64,000 nt of DNA from assembly GCA_025093985.1 (NCBI GenBank), contig JACAAK010000003.1:2976001-3040000 (forward strand). Reading direction: 5' to 3'. Position 1 is the first letter of the stretch. Every line of letters begins with the position of its first letter. Origin of the DNA: Calvatia gigantea. Taxonomy: Eukaryota > Basidiomycota > Agaricomycetes > Agaricales > Lycoperdaceae. The translations under genes were made by a program, and so were the position numbers. Shown here one piece after another: positions 22,757-33,686 of this stretch. The notes beneath the pieces were generated by a model that worked only from the letters and a program-made list of their open reading frames with translations, had not been told where the DNA came from and ran no database searches.

Positions 22757-24334
22757 ATGCCTGCTGCTACAACTACAGAACAAGTCCCACTCCACGATAC
22801 TCCGATCCTCGGGATGACATCTCGTCCATACGTTGAGCGTGCCACGGTATACGGAGGCACATTTGATGCCGAAGGTGGTGCTGGGTTCTGGGTCGAGTAC
22901 CCAGATGGGTTGATGGATCTTACAAGGACGCATTTGGTGCCCTCTGCCGGTGGTTTACCTGGTCAGAAATCAAATGCCACTGCCATCTCTGAAGGTGGGG
23001 AGGACGAGAAGCCACCAGCCTTGGATGCTGAGGCACAAGTCGAGATTGAGGTTGAAGGTGACCCGAAGAGGAGGATCAGACTGAACAAGGGGAAGTGTGC
23101 ATTCGTGATTGTTGATATGCAAAAGTACGTTTGAAGAGGATGAAGAGGCACGCGTCTAACTGACCCTTGCTTATTTGCTCAGTTTCTTTTTACATTCTGA
23201 TTTGCGAAACCATCCAAAAGGAGTGGAATGCGTTCAACCCTTGCTGAACGTCGTTCCTAAGATGAGGGAGATGGGAATGAAAATACTTTGGGTGTACGTA
23301 ACGCCACTTTCGAATATGAGCCAACATCTTGTTAACATGTCTCTAGCAATTGGGGTTTGACAGATTTTGAGCTCAAAACTCTACCACCCGCTCTCGTGCG
23401 CGGGTTCCGCAAAAGTGGAGGAGGCGGTTTTGGCTCACAAATGCCGGGAAAGTTCGGGAGACTCTTGATGCGTGATCAATACAACTCAGTTCTTTACGGG
23501 CCTCTTCAAGCGGAATATGAAGCTGGAAAAGCCAAGGGTACCGATGTCTGGATCCACAAGAATAGGCAAGCATACAGTGATTTCACCTTGTTCACAATAA
23601 CTGACAAGGTGCCTCGGCACCCAGGATGGGCGGACTCTGGGGATACCAAACGGCTCTGGACTTGTATTTGAAAGAGAATGGAATTAGGACACTGTTTTTT
23701 GCTGGTGTCAATACCGATCAGGTAAGTCATTCAATTTTGCTATGCGATGTCCGCTGGTGGAATTACCGACCTCAAACGCGACCGCCCCGGGGTTCTGTGG
23801 TTGCTACTTCCTGCCTTGTTCAAAGATCACCGAGGATCATTGAACAACCCGGTACCCCCTGGCCAAGCACTGGATATGACGTTATCAGTCATCAAGCGTT
23901 TACCGAGGAGAATTTCCGAAACCCAAGGACAAGGCTGACAGGAAGGCACATTCGCTGCCTGGCAGCCCTTCTATGCAGTACTTAATAATGAATTGGGTAC
24001 CCGGCGCAATCCTGAACGACACTGACGTTGTGACCCTGACAGTGCGTGCTTGGCACGCTACTCGATGCATATTTCCGTGGTTATGATTGCATCCTCGTTC
24101 GGGACACTACGGCGACAACGTCGCCTGGTGGCCTTGAGAACGTCGTTTACAATGCTGCAAACGTAAGTGGCTGTCTCCGTCCTTGCCCCACCTACTCCAC
24201 AACCATCTGGTCGGTGCCTCTGGGATGGTAAATGGGAGGGTACTGATTCGCTGATCTGCCGTAACTTGCAGAGTTACGGATTCCTCACAGATACGGAGAA
24301 GATTATCGCCGCTGCAAGTGGTGCTGTGCATTGA
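22757..24334 (+). CDS. Isochorismatase-family cysteine hydrolase
   Basis: Alpha/beta cysteine hydrolase related to isochorismatases and nicotinamidases; the substrate is not predictable here. Exons: 22757-23124, 23183-23293, 23347-23565, 23625-23721, 24043-24162 and 24272-24334, 325 residues. The catalytic triad candidates are Asp in CAFVIVDMQKNFF, Lys in VWIHKNRMGGLWG and Cys in AGVNTDQCVLGTLLDAY. It also shows YDCILVRDTTATTSP and the C-terminal YGFLTDTEKII. An N-terminal extension of about 110 residues is unusual. Intron 23566-23624 is GC-AG. Intron 23722-24042 is 321 bases, six times the local norm. It sits between two convergent paralogous membrane-protein genes. Confidence 0.93.
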
Positions 24335-24713
24335 TGGGAACGAAGGGTTATTTATATTCCCCTCATCCACCCACCTACATATCTAATGCCTCGTGTACGA
24401 AACCAAATACTTATTTCCCCCATGGAATACCACCACAATAACATTTTCTGTTTGGAAGACTTCCTGATACAGTCCATAGTGATACATATACACCCCGAGC
24501 ACCTGCCACCTATCGAAGTTCAAAGTTTATGAGTACACCAAACAACGGTTCGTCGTTCCTGTGATCTCTTAAAATATTGAGAATACACGTGGGTTTTCTT
24601 CGTATGCACATGGTGACAATAATATCACCATCGCTCGCCCAGGGTACCGCGTGAACCATCCGAAACTGGACTCTCTAGGGAAGTACGTGGCCGGATCTAT
24701 CAATAGAATGCGT
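24335..24713. other. Convergent 3' flanks
   Basis: This 379-base gap lies between converging genes. No feature was recognised beyond likely 3' UTRs. Confidence 0.35.
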
Positions 24714-26643
24714 TCAATCGGAGCTAGAGGATAATATTTCCCAAGAACTTACGTTGAGCGTGGTCCGCCGTGTCCCCAAGTGCTCAGCTGCGCCCGGATA
24801 ATATGTCTCAGGACTTGGCTTCGAGTGCCCATGAGACGAGACTGAAGCAGGCGGAGTCAGAGGGATGATGTCGCCGGGTTTGTGGGATTCTCGAAGATGT
24901 GAACGGGGTGGCCTGGGTGGTGTGTCCCCATGGCCTGGTACGCTAAGTGATCGGCGTAAGAGAGGTTCTGGATAAGGTCTAATTTGGGTTTTTGGTTCTG
25001 CTCCAGCCGAGCTTGGAGGGTCGTCTGCGGGCGGCAAGCTCTCTGGGTAAATCGAGGGACTAGACGGAGCAATTGACGGGCCAGGGGTCTCATTAAACCT
25101 TTCGCGATAAGGGGAGTAACTGACAGGCGTATTTTGTGGGACATGGGGGGGATCACGGAAGGGATCACTGCCTGAAAGTGGACGTCGCAATGGCACGATC
25201 ACACCTCCCGTCGTAGCACCGATACCTGTTAGCCCAAGACCAGTTGATTCTTCTGGCGGTGATCGCGGTCGGTAGCCAGTGTCATGATAATCAACCATGC
25301 GTGGTTCGTAGATAATTTCGGATGTAGTGTGGATAGATCGCATATGATTCCCTTCGCTCCCAAAAGGCGATGGTGGATTCTGTCGCAAAGAAGCAAACCA
25401 AGCTTTGCGGCGTTGTCGGCGGCGGTGGCGCCGAATGAACCAAACGATGGCAACAAAGAGAGCTGTTGCTACCACCCCTACAACAGTGAAGACACCCGCT
25501 ACTTCGCCCTGGTTTTCAAGGAACCTAAGCTGGGGTGTTAGAGCTAATATATAATGATAGGATTAACTTTTCCCCACCCTGGCGCCGTTCTCTCCGTTTC
25601 GATCGAACCAGTCGGATTGGCTACAAGATGCGTAAAGGTAACAGGTGCACCGTCAGGCTCAGTGGAAGTACTGAGCACTGTGATCATCGGAGGAGCAGTG
25701 AGTGAAACACTTCCATTGAGGGGGTCGGTTACAAGGACGGAACTTGGCGCCGACAGCGTCGTTTCTGGGGAACTCGTGATAGTTGTAATTATGGTAGATT
25801 GATGGGAAGCTCGAGCTGGGACAACTAAAAGGACGGCCTTGATCAGCCCGTCTTCCTTCATAGGATTAAACGAATATTACCAGCTACGGTGGTCGAACCA
25901 GCTCTCGTAGACGAAGCGGGGGATCCGGTCGGTGATTTTGGGGAGTCCCCCCCGCCGGCTGTGGGCCTTGGGCTAGGACCATTCGAAGGGGTAGAGGGTG
26001 GCTTCTGTGTATTAGGTGCCTTGGTCGTGGCGCTCGTTGGGCCCTGGTCTGTTACCGCATTACCCCGAGTATTGCTGACAGAAGGGGCCTGTCTCGAGGA
26101 AGAACCGCCCGAAGACATCGACCTACAGACTTGTCAATATTGCGGGCAGATTTGAGAACGATAGCAAAACAAGGCATACGAGGGCTTAGGATCAAGAGGT
26201 GGGGAATCAACCGGTTTGTCTACGGTGGGTGTAGGCCTTGGTGATATAGAAGGTCGAGCGCTTGACGTAGTTGCCGAATTTGACATCGGCTGACTTGAAA
26301 CTGTCAGGGAGGATGAGCCGGAATCGGACGATTGGGGATTTGTCGGCTGAAACTGGTGTATTTGAACACATCTTGGCATTGTACTGGGAAAAAACTGACT
26401 GTAGATGTCAAGTGGGTTTCTGACTTGGTAGAAGTTGAGGAAAACGACTATTGACAATGTTGAGTCTCGCGACATTATATGAGCTGTGGTGGCCTATACC
26501 GAGGGTGCAGCTATACTCAAAGAAGGGTCTTCTAGCGGGACAGACTGACCTGATGACGGGCTCAGGCTAATGCTAAGGGTCGGAGATGTCGACTGGCTGG
26601 AATCTGTATGAGGCATGGCGGGTATGTTAGCCCGAGAACACAT
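24714..26643 (-). CDS. S/T-rich single-pass membrane protein (paralogue 2)
   Basis: Paralogue of the gene at 19977-21665. Likely exons are a first exon starting at ATG 26643 or 26616, one ending at 26180, then 25881-26122, 25578-25815 and 24714-25524. The ectodomain is Ser/Thr/Pro-rich (TSPTLSISLSPSSG; TSATTKAPNTQKPPSTPS). TFTHLVANPTGSI matches VTEVIANPT in paralogue 1. The helix region GFLENQGEVAGVFTVVGVVA, RRHRRRQRR and a roughly 250-residue Pro/Ser-rich tail follow. Donor 25577 is a weak GTGGGG. The first-exon join and the last few codons are less certain: a gtaagt donor near 24753 could add another small exon, as in the paralogue. Confidence 0.75.
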
Positions 26644-27476
26644 CAAAAATCGTTGGGAAACATGCAGAGGACCAGTAAAACCTGGGAAGAACGAAAAGGA
26701 AAAACGGAAGGTAAGAGGACGTACATTCTTAAGGGCAAGGCGTCGCCAGCGAGCAACCTGGGGGAACTGGTTACCTATAGGTATCGGATTTACAGCGAGG
26801 CGAAGTTGCATTATAGTCGACGCTACGTGTCAGCCGATGTGTGAGCGATAAATTCTCCGGGACTGGGAATATCAAATCGCCAACGAGCCGATAGTCATTT
26901 GATCGTCCGCCATACGCAAATCTAAAGGAAGACTAGGCCCCAACTCGTGTGTAACGCAAAAATGGGCAAGAATGCTTGCTCACCACATTGTTACCAGGAC
27001 CGTGCGAGCCACAAGATGCATCATCTTATACAGAATAGGCGGGACCACGATGCCACGCCATGCAAGCTTATGCAGCGCAACAGCCGAGACGGCCTTGTTG
27101 GAGTGTGAGTGGTTTGGAAGGTCCCCTAAAACAATCATATCAGTGCCCTCGGAGCGTCTTCACTCATTATGCACAGTAGCCTACAGTAAGTAGCACGCTC
27201 TGAATCATCCCAAGGAATTTAAATGCCAGATCGCTGTGCCAAAAATAGTACATTAGGATAAATCGGGTGGTTGATTACAGATGAACATAAATCTAGATCA
27301 TAATAAAAGATAATCAATGTCTTGGAGGAATGAATGGGAATTATTGTTGTGTCTTGGTATAGCAGGAACAAGCGGGTATGCGGCAATCGATGGGACCCTG
27401 CAAGGAGAGGAACACGACACACAGGCGGTTGGCGCAGGCACTTAGAGCATTGTTAAGACTCACGGTGACAGACATA
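26644..27476. other. Intergenic, nothing recognised
   Basis: This 833-base gap lies between the promoter of the S/T-rich gene and the 3' end of the Rab gene. No conserved gene, RNA or repeat was seen. Confidence 0.35.
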
Positions 27477-28558
27477 TCAACAGCATTTCGACCCAGGGAT
27501 CCAACTCTTGACCTTCAGCTTCACACTCCCCTTACGTCGGTGGCCACTGAGGCTCCCAAAGCTCATACGACTTGAGCTGTTAACACGACGGAGAGCTCTA
27601 TCCCCGTAGCTGACGCCGCTCCCCGCTTTCTCGGGATCGAGTGTTCCGGACTCAATGGCTAATAGAATTGCTCTAGCGGCCAGAAGGAACGGCGCTTCGA
27701 TGTTGTCTCCCGTCAGCGATGATGCCTCGAGAAAGTGAACATCTAAGGCATATCAATAAAATACTGGGAGCAAATTTTCGTTACACACACCGTTCTCTGC
27801 CGCCCATCTGCTCGCCTCTGCCCATTCAACCTCTCGTTCCTCTTCCCGATCCGACTTATTCCCCACCAGGACTACAACTAGATGTGGGCTAGCTAGTGCA
27901 CGGGCATCCGCAAGCCATCGTCCGAGATTTGTAAAGGATTCGCGGCTGTGCAGTAATGTAAGGCGATGGTAGCGCTGCTATGGGGAACTAGCATACCTTG
28001 TGATATCATAAACCAGTATAGCTCCTGCAGCTCCTCGATAGTAGCTCCGGGAAACAGATCTGTTTTATTAGCCATATTTGAGGACGAGTGGGATTGGATA
28101 GTACCTAAATCTTTCCTGTCCGGCTGTGTCCCAGAGCTGAACGTGCTCATCGTGAGCAACGACTAAGTGCACAGACCATGCCTGAACTCACCTGAAGTTT
28201 GATGCGCTTTTCCCCAAGTTTAACGGTCCGGCTTGAGAACTCGACACCAATTGTATGCTGCGAATGATCCTTGACTGAACGAACCTCAGTGCCTGCACCC
28301 TGTATCGAAATTCGAAACCCACATGAATTATGTATGAAGTGATGCAAGAGGCATGATTTTCCTGTCCCCGCTTCGCCTGATATAATTGGGTGTTGTGAAA
28401 TAGCTGGTCATTCAAATGGGAGAGATAGTGTACCGATGACGATGTACTTCATTAAGAAGTCTGTGTTCTGTGAGCAGAGGACTGGGGGGCAGTCTGGGGT
28501 ACGAACCATAAGTTTCTAGTAGTTCTGTGGCATCTGCCTCGTAGTCATTCAGTGTCAT
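27477..28558 (-). CDS. YPT4/RAB4: Rab4-family small GTPase
   Basis: Regulates recycling from early endosomes in animals; the S. pombe homologue is ypt4. Eight exons chain in phase: 28507-28558, 28434-28460, 28323-28376, 28192-28274, 28105-28136, 27997-28059, 27791-27945 and 27477-27742, 243 residues. G-box motifs: [11 protein letters not shown] (P-loop), [10 protein letters not shown] (switch I), [13 protein letters not shown] (switch II), VGNKSD and EASS. The Rab4-type start [16 protein letters not shown] is present. The C-terminus ends SKCC, the double-cysteine geranylgeranylation site. A roughly 45-residue basic/Ser-rich hypervariable tail precedes it. All seven introns are 44-57 bases. 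Confidence 0.96.
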
Positions 28559-28758
28559 ACCAGATGGAAAATGGGAGAAAGCGACTAGGGACTGCTGGAC
28601 AACGCCGTGGATGATTTAGAAAATGAACGTTAATAACTGTTCTTGTGAAACCGCTCTGGGCGCTAAGTAAACACGGTAGCAAGCCTCATGTCAGACTTGT
28701 TCCTTGCCTGTGCTCAGGGTGTCCAGGCACGTGACCGGTATTTAAAGCATCCCCTTCC

Positions 28759-30343
28759 CTACCAACCCTTCCATGGCACCCAGATATCAACTATTTTCCT
28801 CCCCCCACCCTCAGTCGAATCAACGATGTAGAACCACGGATGCGCCTATCCGAGTCGACCAGTTCAATACTTTCCGATCTTTTCATTATGGGGAGTACTT
28901 ACCGCAGCAATGAGACAAGCGTGCTGACCAACAACCTCGATCACACTCCCAATTTCGAGCTTGTCCTTCTCATCTCCGTTAATGGCGGTATGTGTTAAAA
29001 TGCCATGCTCTTGCGATATACGAGAAAGAACCCAGGGTCTACCCACGACTTCTCCGTAAGTTCCAGATGGGCCAGTATCCTTGCTGAAAGCGATAGCGCC
29101 AGCATCCACCAGTGCTTCGTCCTCACCTTTCGGCCCTCGCCCAGGATAGTATGATATCACTGTGGTTCTTACTTTTTGTGCTATCTGTGCTTCGCCGATC
29201 AACGTTGTGTGACGCTGTTGCAAATCCAGCATTGGATAGTTGCCTGATAACAATCAGCCCTTGCAGGACCACCGACCGTGTTCATGTTTCCTTACCTGCA
29301 TGTAATTCCAGGTTTCCGTGAAGGCTTTGGGAAAGGAGTCGCCGGGTTTCAGCGCTCGCTGCGTGAGCTGTCGGTGTAGAACCGACCGAGAGCACGAAAG
29401 GCCGTGAATAATGAGAGCTGCCGGGGTTTTTTGAAATCTCCTCGAGTGCAATCTCTGCTGCCTTGTTCACGGTTTGCACTTCGCGGGACAGGAAAGACGA
29501 CGCTTCAGGTAATGAAGTCGAACCATACGAGTTTCCGGCATGGCCATAAAACCCATGTATTGAGATGACAGGGGACGCCAGCAATTTCTTCAGGAGGTCG
29601 CGGAATTCTTGGGATTCCGGACGGACACCAGCTCGGCTGTCCGTAGTACGTACATACATTTCAGCTGGGCACGTAAAATTGGTGTGCGTTTACTAACTTT
29701 TGGCCACTGTGAACTTTCACAAAAACCGACCACCTTCTAGGTTGATCGTTTTGTCTCTCGATTTCCTCCAAGTGCCTCACTTGTTCCGGGTGATCGATCA
29801 GTAGTCGTACAATCCCCCCTTGAGGTTGAATCTCCCGCCAGAGGTTCGATAAATCAATCACTTTATCAACGCCCACAGGTAATCCATAAAGGATCTACAC
29901 TCCCCTGGTTATTCTCTCCCATACTAACCTAGAGAAAAACGGTGCTGCTTACATCTTTCACGGTACCATCTTCCACCAGGCCTGCATGGACCACTGCCCA
30001 AGCCTCCAGCACAGTTGACACTACGACAGGCGTGTGAACGCCCTTGTGTAGATATGAGCTGTAGCCTTGTCCCCTCGGTCGTCTGGATATTCAGGGTTGA
30101 AAGGAGAAAGTGGAAGCATTATCCAATACCTACCTTGTGGGTCTTAAGGTGGGCTCTAAAAGTCGTACCCCATTCCGCCGCTCTCTGGTGCATATTGGCA
30201 CAATTTTGCGCGAATACATGTCGATCAATGACCAAAGCTGGGGTCCGAATGCCGTTCAATGATTTTCCGACAAAGTCTCTTCCAAGAGAATCTTTATTCG
30301 GTCCCAGCAATAAATGATAAGGTGTGATGGTCTGGGGGACCAT
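28759..30343 (-). CDS. DSD1: D-serine dehydratase-like (PLP/Zn), apparently frameshifted
   Basis: Fold-type III PLP enzyme converting D-serine to pyruvate and ammonia. Exons: 30134-30343, 29953-30082, 29698-29894, 29296-29636, 28903-29243 and 28759-28845. Motifs: NGIRTPALVIDRHVF, the PLP-lysine segment FRAHLKTHK followed by TTEGTRLQL, VVVSTVLEAWAV, YGLPVGVDKVIDL, and RAGVRPES. VLSVGSTPTA comes next, then QHAC, the His-x-Cys zinc pair of fungal and animal DSDs, and finally HPWFYIVDSTE. Exon 29953-30082 is 130 bases although both its boundaries are phase 0. The frame of TTEGTRLQL therefore differs by +1 from VVVSTVLEAW, with the shift near 30025-30050. As written the reading frame is broken. 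Divergent from the permease at 30866. Confidence 0.9.
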
Positions 30344-30865
30344 GGTGCCTACGGACAGAGACGGAAAGAAACGCGAGTATTATACGTGAATATGTTTAAC
30401 TTTCCAAAAAGGTTATCGAAGGCTCGACACATGACTAGTCAGACTGATAACCAGGACCAGGACCACATGCGCCTCGGCTCAATTGACAGGATTCTTACAG
30501 TTTCCAAACTTCTTGAGGCCAACCAGCGTTCAAAAACCAGGAGTTTCCAAATGGAATTGGAACTGATCCTGTGTGACGATTGTCGGAAGACGATTCCATT
30601 GGTATAGGTTTAGCATCAGCGCTCACACCATACATCCCAGATCCATGCCTCATGGGATATACATAGTTCCGATCTGTCGTAAGCAGGACGACCTCCGAGG
30701 TGACATTGCTTCCCATGACTGAACCCAAGGGGCGTCGCTAAACTTGTCCACAGAGTGGAATTCCACGAAGTAGTGCGGCTCACAGGAGCCACCCCGTCCG
30801 GCACCTCCTGTTAGGACTCACCACCAGCAGGCTTTTGTTTTCCTTAAGCCGATCATTCTCTAAGG
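30344..30865. promoter_or_regulatory. Divergent promoter region, DSD1 / permease
   Basis: This 522-base gap lies between divergent starts. Minus-strand open stretches at 30495-30804 are not recognisable proteins. Co-regulation of the pair from here is an inference from layout only. Confidence 0.4.
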
Positions 30866-33323
30866 ATGGTGTTCGATTCTGGAGGCAAGCAACGAGCAAG
30901 TGTGGATGGAAAAGATGAAGTGTTCTTCGAAGCCGCGGAACAATACAGCACCGTCGAAGAGCGAAGGCTGACGCGCAAATACGACACCTGTTTGTTGGCC
31001 CCTTTAGCATTCATGTAACAAGCTGTTCGCTGTCTCATGATTTATTTCTAACGCCCAACTACCAGGTACTTGTGCAATGCCCTTGACAAAGGCAATGTGT
31101 CCAATGCCTAAAACGGCGGGGTGGGACAAGGTTGGCGGCTTTTGTCGGTTACCTTTTGACATATTGATATATTTTATGCAGGATATTGGGCTGTCTGGAA
31201 ATCAAGTATACGTTTTGTTCTCCATTGTGGATCCGAGGCTCATTTTTTCACACCTAGTACTACATCCTCGTCATGGTTTTCTACGTGCGTCTCAACTCTA
31301 ATGTAATGATGTGGACTGACTGTAACTCCACAGGTCCCGTTCTGCTTGTGAGTTGACACAGGGTTTGGCTGCATGAAAAATGACGACAAAATAGGTTCGG
31401 AACACCAATCTCACTCCTTGCGAAGCGCTTTTCCGCAGCTCGCATACTTCCAATAATGATGGTCGGCTTCGTAGGTCAATTCTCTCATAACGCTTTTACT
31501 TTCAACCAATTCCAAGCCAACAGGGATCAATGTCAGTATTAGGGCTCAGATTCAGTGGCAGAAATTTAGACTACCCCTCAGGTCGCTGCTTTCGAGTATC
31601 GCTCATGGCTTTTCTCGTTAGTGAGATTCCGGCCACCTCCCTTTATTGCGAGACTCTTATAACAGCGCAGAGGTTTTTGCAATCCGTTTTTTCCTAGGAA
31701 TATTTGAAGCCGCCATGTTACCTGGGGTTTTGTTCTACCTTTCGACGTTTTACAAGAGGAACGAGCTCGCCTCTAGGCTGGGTATTTTCTATGGTGAAAA
31801 TCTATCTGAGCTTTGACCCTTTTAATTGTGACGTTTTCTCTAGCGATGTCTGCCATTTCTGGAGCCTTCTCTGGTAAGCTCGAGGATGTGAAGTGTTGGG
31901 AACAATCTGAGGATAGCTTATGACTGTTCCAGGTCTCATAGCGTTTGGGGTTTTCCATATCAAGCATTCCGAGTACAAGGGCTGGCAGTTTCTCTTCTGG
32001 ATTGAAGGTGACTTGCACAGCCATGCGCTTCAAGTACGACTATTCATTCGTTCGGCTTGCTCTTAGGGGCATCAACCGTTATATTTGCTACTTTCGCTTT
32101 CTTCTGGCTTCCTCGTTCGCCCTCTACCTGGTGGTATCTCAGTCCTCACGAAAAGGAGTTAGCACGCAAGAGGATTCTCGCGGATTCGTCAGTAACGATT
32201 GATGAGAAGTTGAGCATCCGCGACAGCTTCAGACCTCTCCAAAATCCCATTTATTGGTAAGCTGGGAGCTACCAAGGATCGGCATTTTAACATGCTAACA
32301 GATTCTTAAGGTTTTGGGCGGTGATAAATCTGACATTTGGCGTCCCCCTAACGAGCGTGAACAACTTTTTGCCGCAAATTGTTGGAAGCCTCGGTTATTC
32401 CACCGTTAAGACCAACCTTTTTACAGTGGCGCCGAATATCGTTGGGGCGTTAACCTTGGTTATGCTCACCTTTTCCTCGGACTATTTTCGAGAACGCTCC
32501 GCTCATATGTGGGTCAGCTAAATTGTTAAACATCATCAACTAACAAACCCCCTAGATGTGTCCCACTTTTGATTGGCCTTGTTGGCTTTCTCATTCTCGG
32601 TACCATTGATGTCGTTCACCACAAGGGTGTAGCTTATTTCGCTTGCTTTCTTTTGACAATGGGAGTATGTGTTTCCTCTTTCCTCCAGGTGTGTGGCAAC
32701 TAAAAGAGACCGCAAGGCTTTTGCACCATCAGTTCTTGTTGCCGCTTGGTAAAATACTTGTATTCACGGTGGTGGTATGTGCTGATACTGGTTATGAAGG
32801 TATGCAAACAATACACACCAGGAGTCCCGGCGCGCGGCAGTCGCCGGCATTATGGGTAGGAGAAAGGGCACCTGATAGGATCGCGTTCGTTGAAATCAGT
32901 CTTAAGTTGCTATTGCAAACTCTGCTGGCCTGATTTCAACAAACGTATTTCGAGCACAGGATGAACCGAAATATTTGCCTGGTCTGTTCCGTTTCAACTT
33001 TTTCTTCGTCCTAGCTGACGTCAGTCTTCGGCCAGCGTTGATAACTTCGGGTGAGGGTTTGTTGTTTTCTTCTGGCAGTCTGAACGAACCGAGGCAAAGC
33101 CTGTGTCTGGAGCAATATGTGTTGTCCTTGTTGCGAGGTAAGGATTATTTCGTCCGGTCTTCTCATGCTTAATATATACCGTCTCCGAAGTATGGGCTTG
33201 TGGATGCGATTAGAAAACAGGAAAAGGAACAGAATGCAGGGTGTTAATATTAGACCAGAAGACGTGAAAACGGAGAATTTAGCAGCTGGTCCAGATTCTC
33301 CGTTCTTCCGTTATATGTACTGA
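30866..33323 (+). CDS. MFS anion:cation symporter (Dal5/allantoate-permease-like), apparently frameshifted
   Basis: Twelve-helix plasma-membrane permease of the ACS family (allantoate, nicotinate, vitamin or similar acids). Twenty exons were traced: 30866-31014, 31066-31130, 31182-31205, 31258-31284, 31334-31347, 31395-31470, 31524-31535, 31582-31616, 31666-31793, 31844-31873, 31933-32007, 32067-32256, 32311-32508, 32556-32664, 32717-32748, 32800-32855, 32907-32981, 33036-33050, 33113-33137 and 33191-33323. Landmarks: YLCNALDKGNVSNA, KTAGWDK, YYILVMVFYVPFCL, FFLGIFEAAMLPGVLFYLST, GWQFLFWIEG and NNTHQESRRAAVAG. The total is one base over a multiple of three. After NVSNA the written frame meets TAA at 31109-31111; skipping T31109 restores KTAGWDK. 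Several exons are only 12-15 bases. Confidence 0.88.
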
Positions 33324-33686
33324 TCGATCGGAGGGAATGAAGCCTAACAAAGGCAATCAGCGAGGCCAAAGCAGCGAGAGACCGAGGTACGTCTTGAGCA
33401 TCCAAGCAAGTCAATGGGTATTGACACCGCATGCGTCAATATTCTTTAGGGTAACGCAAAGGCCTCCAATAATGAGGTAACATTCTCCAACGGACGCAGC
33501 AATGAGCCTGCCTATAAGTTGTCAATTATCAATATGCCACTGGAATCCGTCAAAATGTGTTTTAATCTGTATAAGTAACAGGACAAAAGCGCATACGAAA
33601 CGTTTTGGGGACGCGAGGGAAAGTGTGATCTGTTCAAGACTAAATTTTAGTGACACAGCGAAAGGAAGAGGCCACCGTGTCCCTAA
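33324..33686. other. Convergent 3' flanks
   Basis: This 363-base gap lies between converging genes. No feature was recognised. Confidence 0.35.

Noticed and set aside
30480..30804. Minus-strand open frames between DSD1 and the permease
   Set aside because: No start, family or splice partner; they lie in the divergent promoter.
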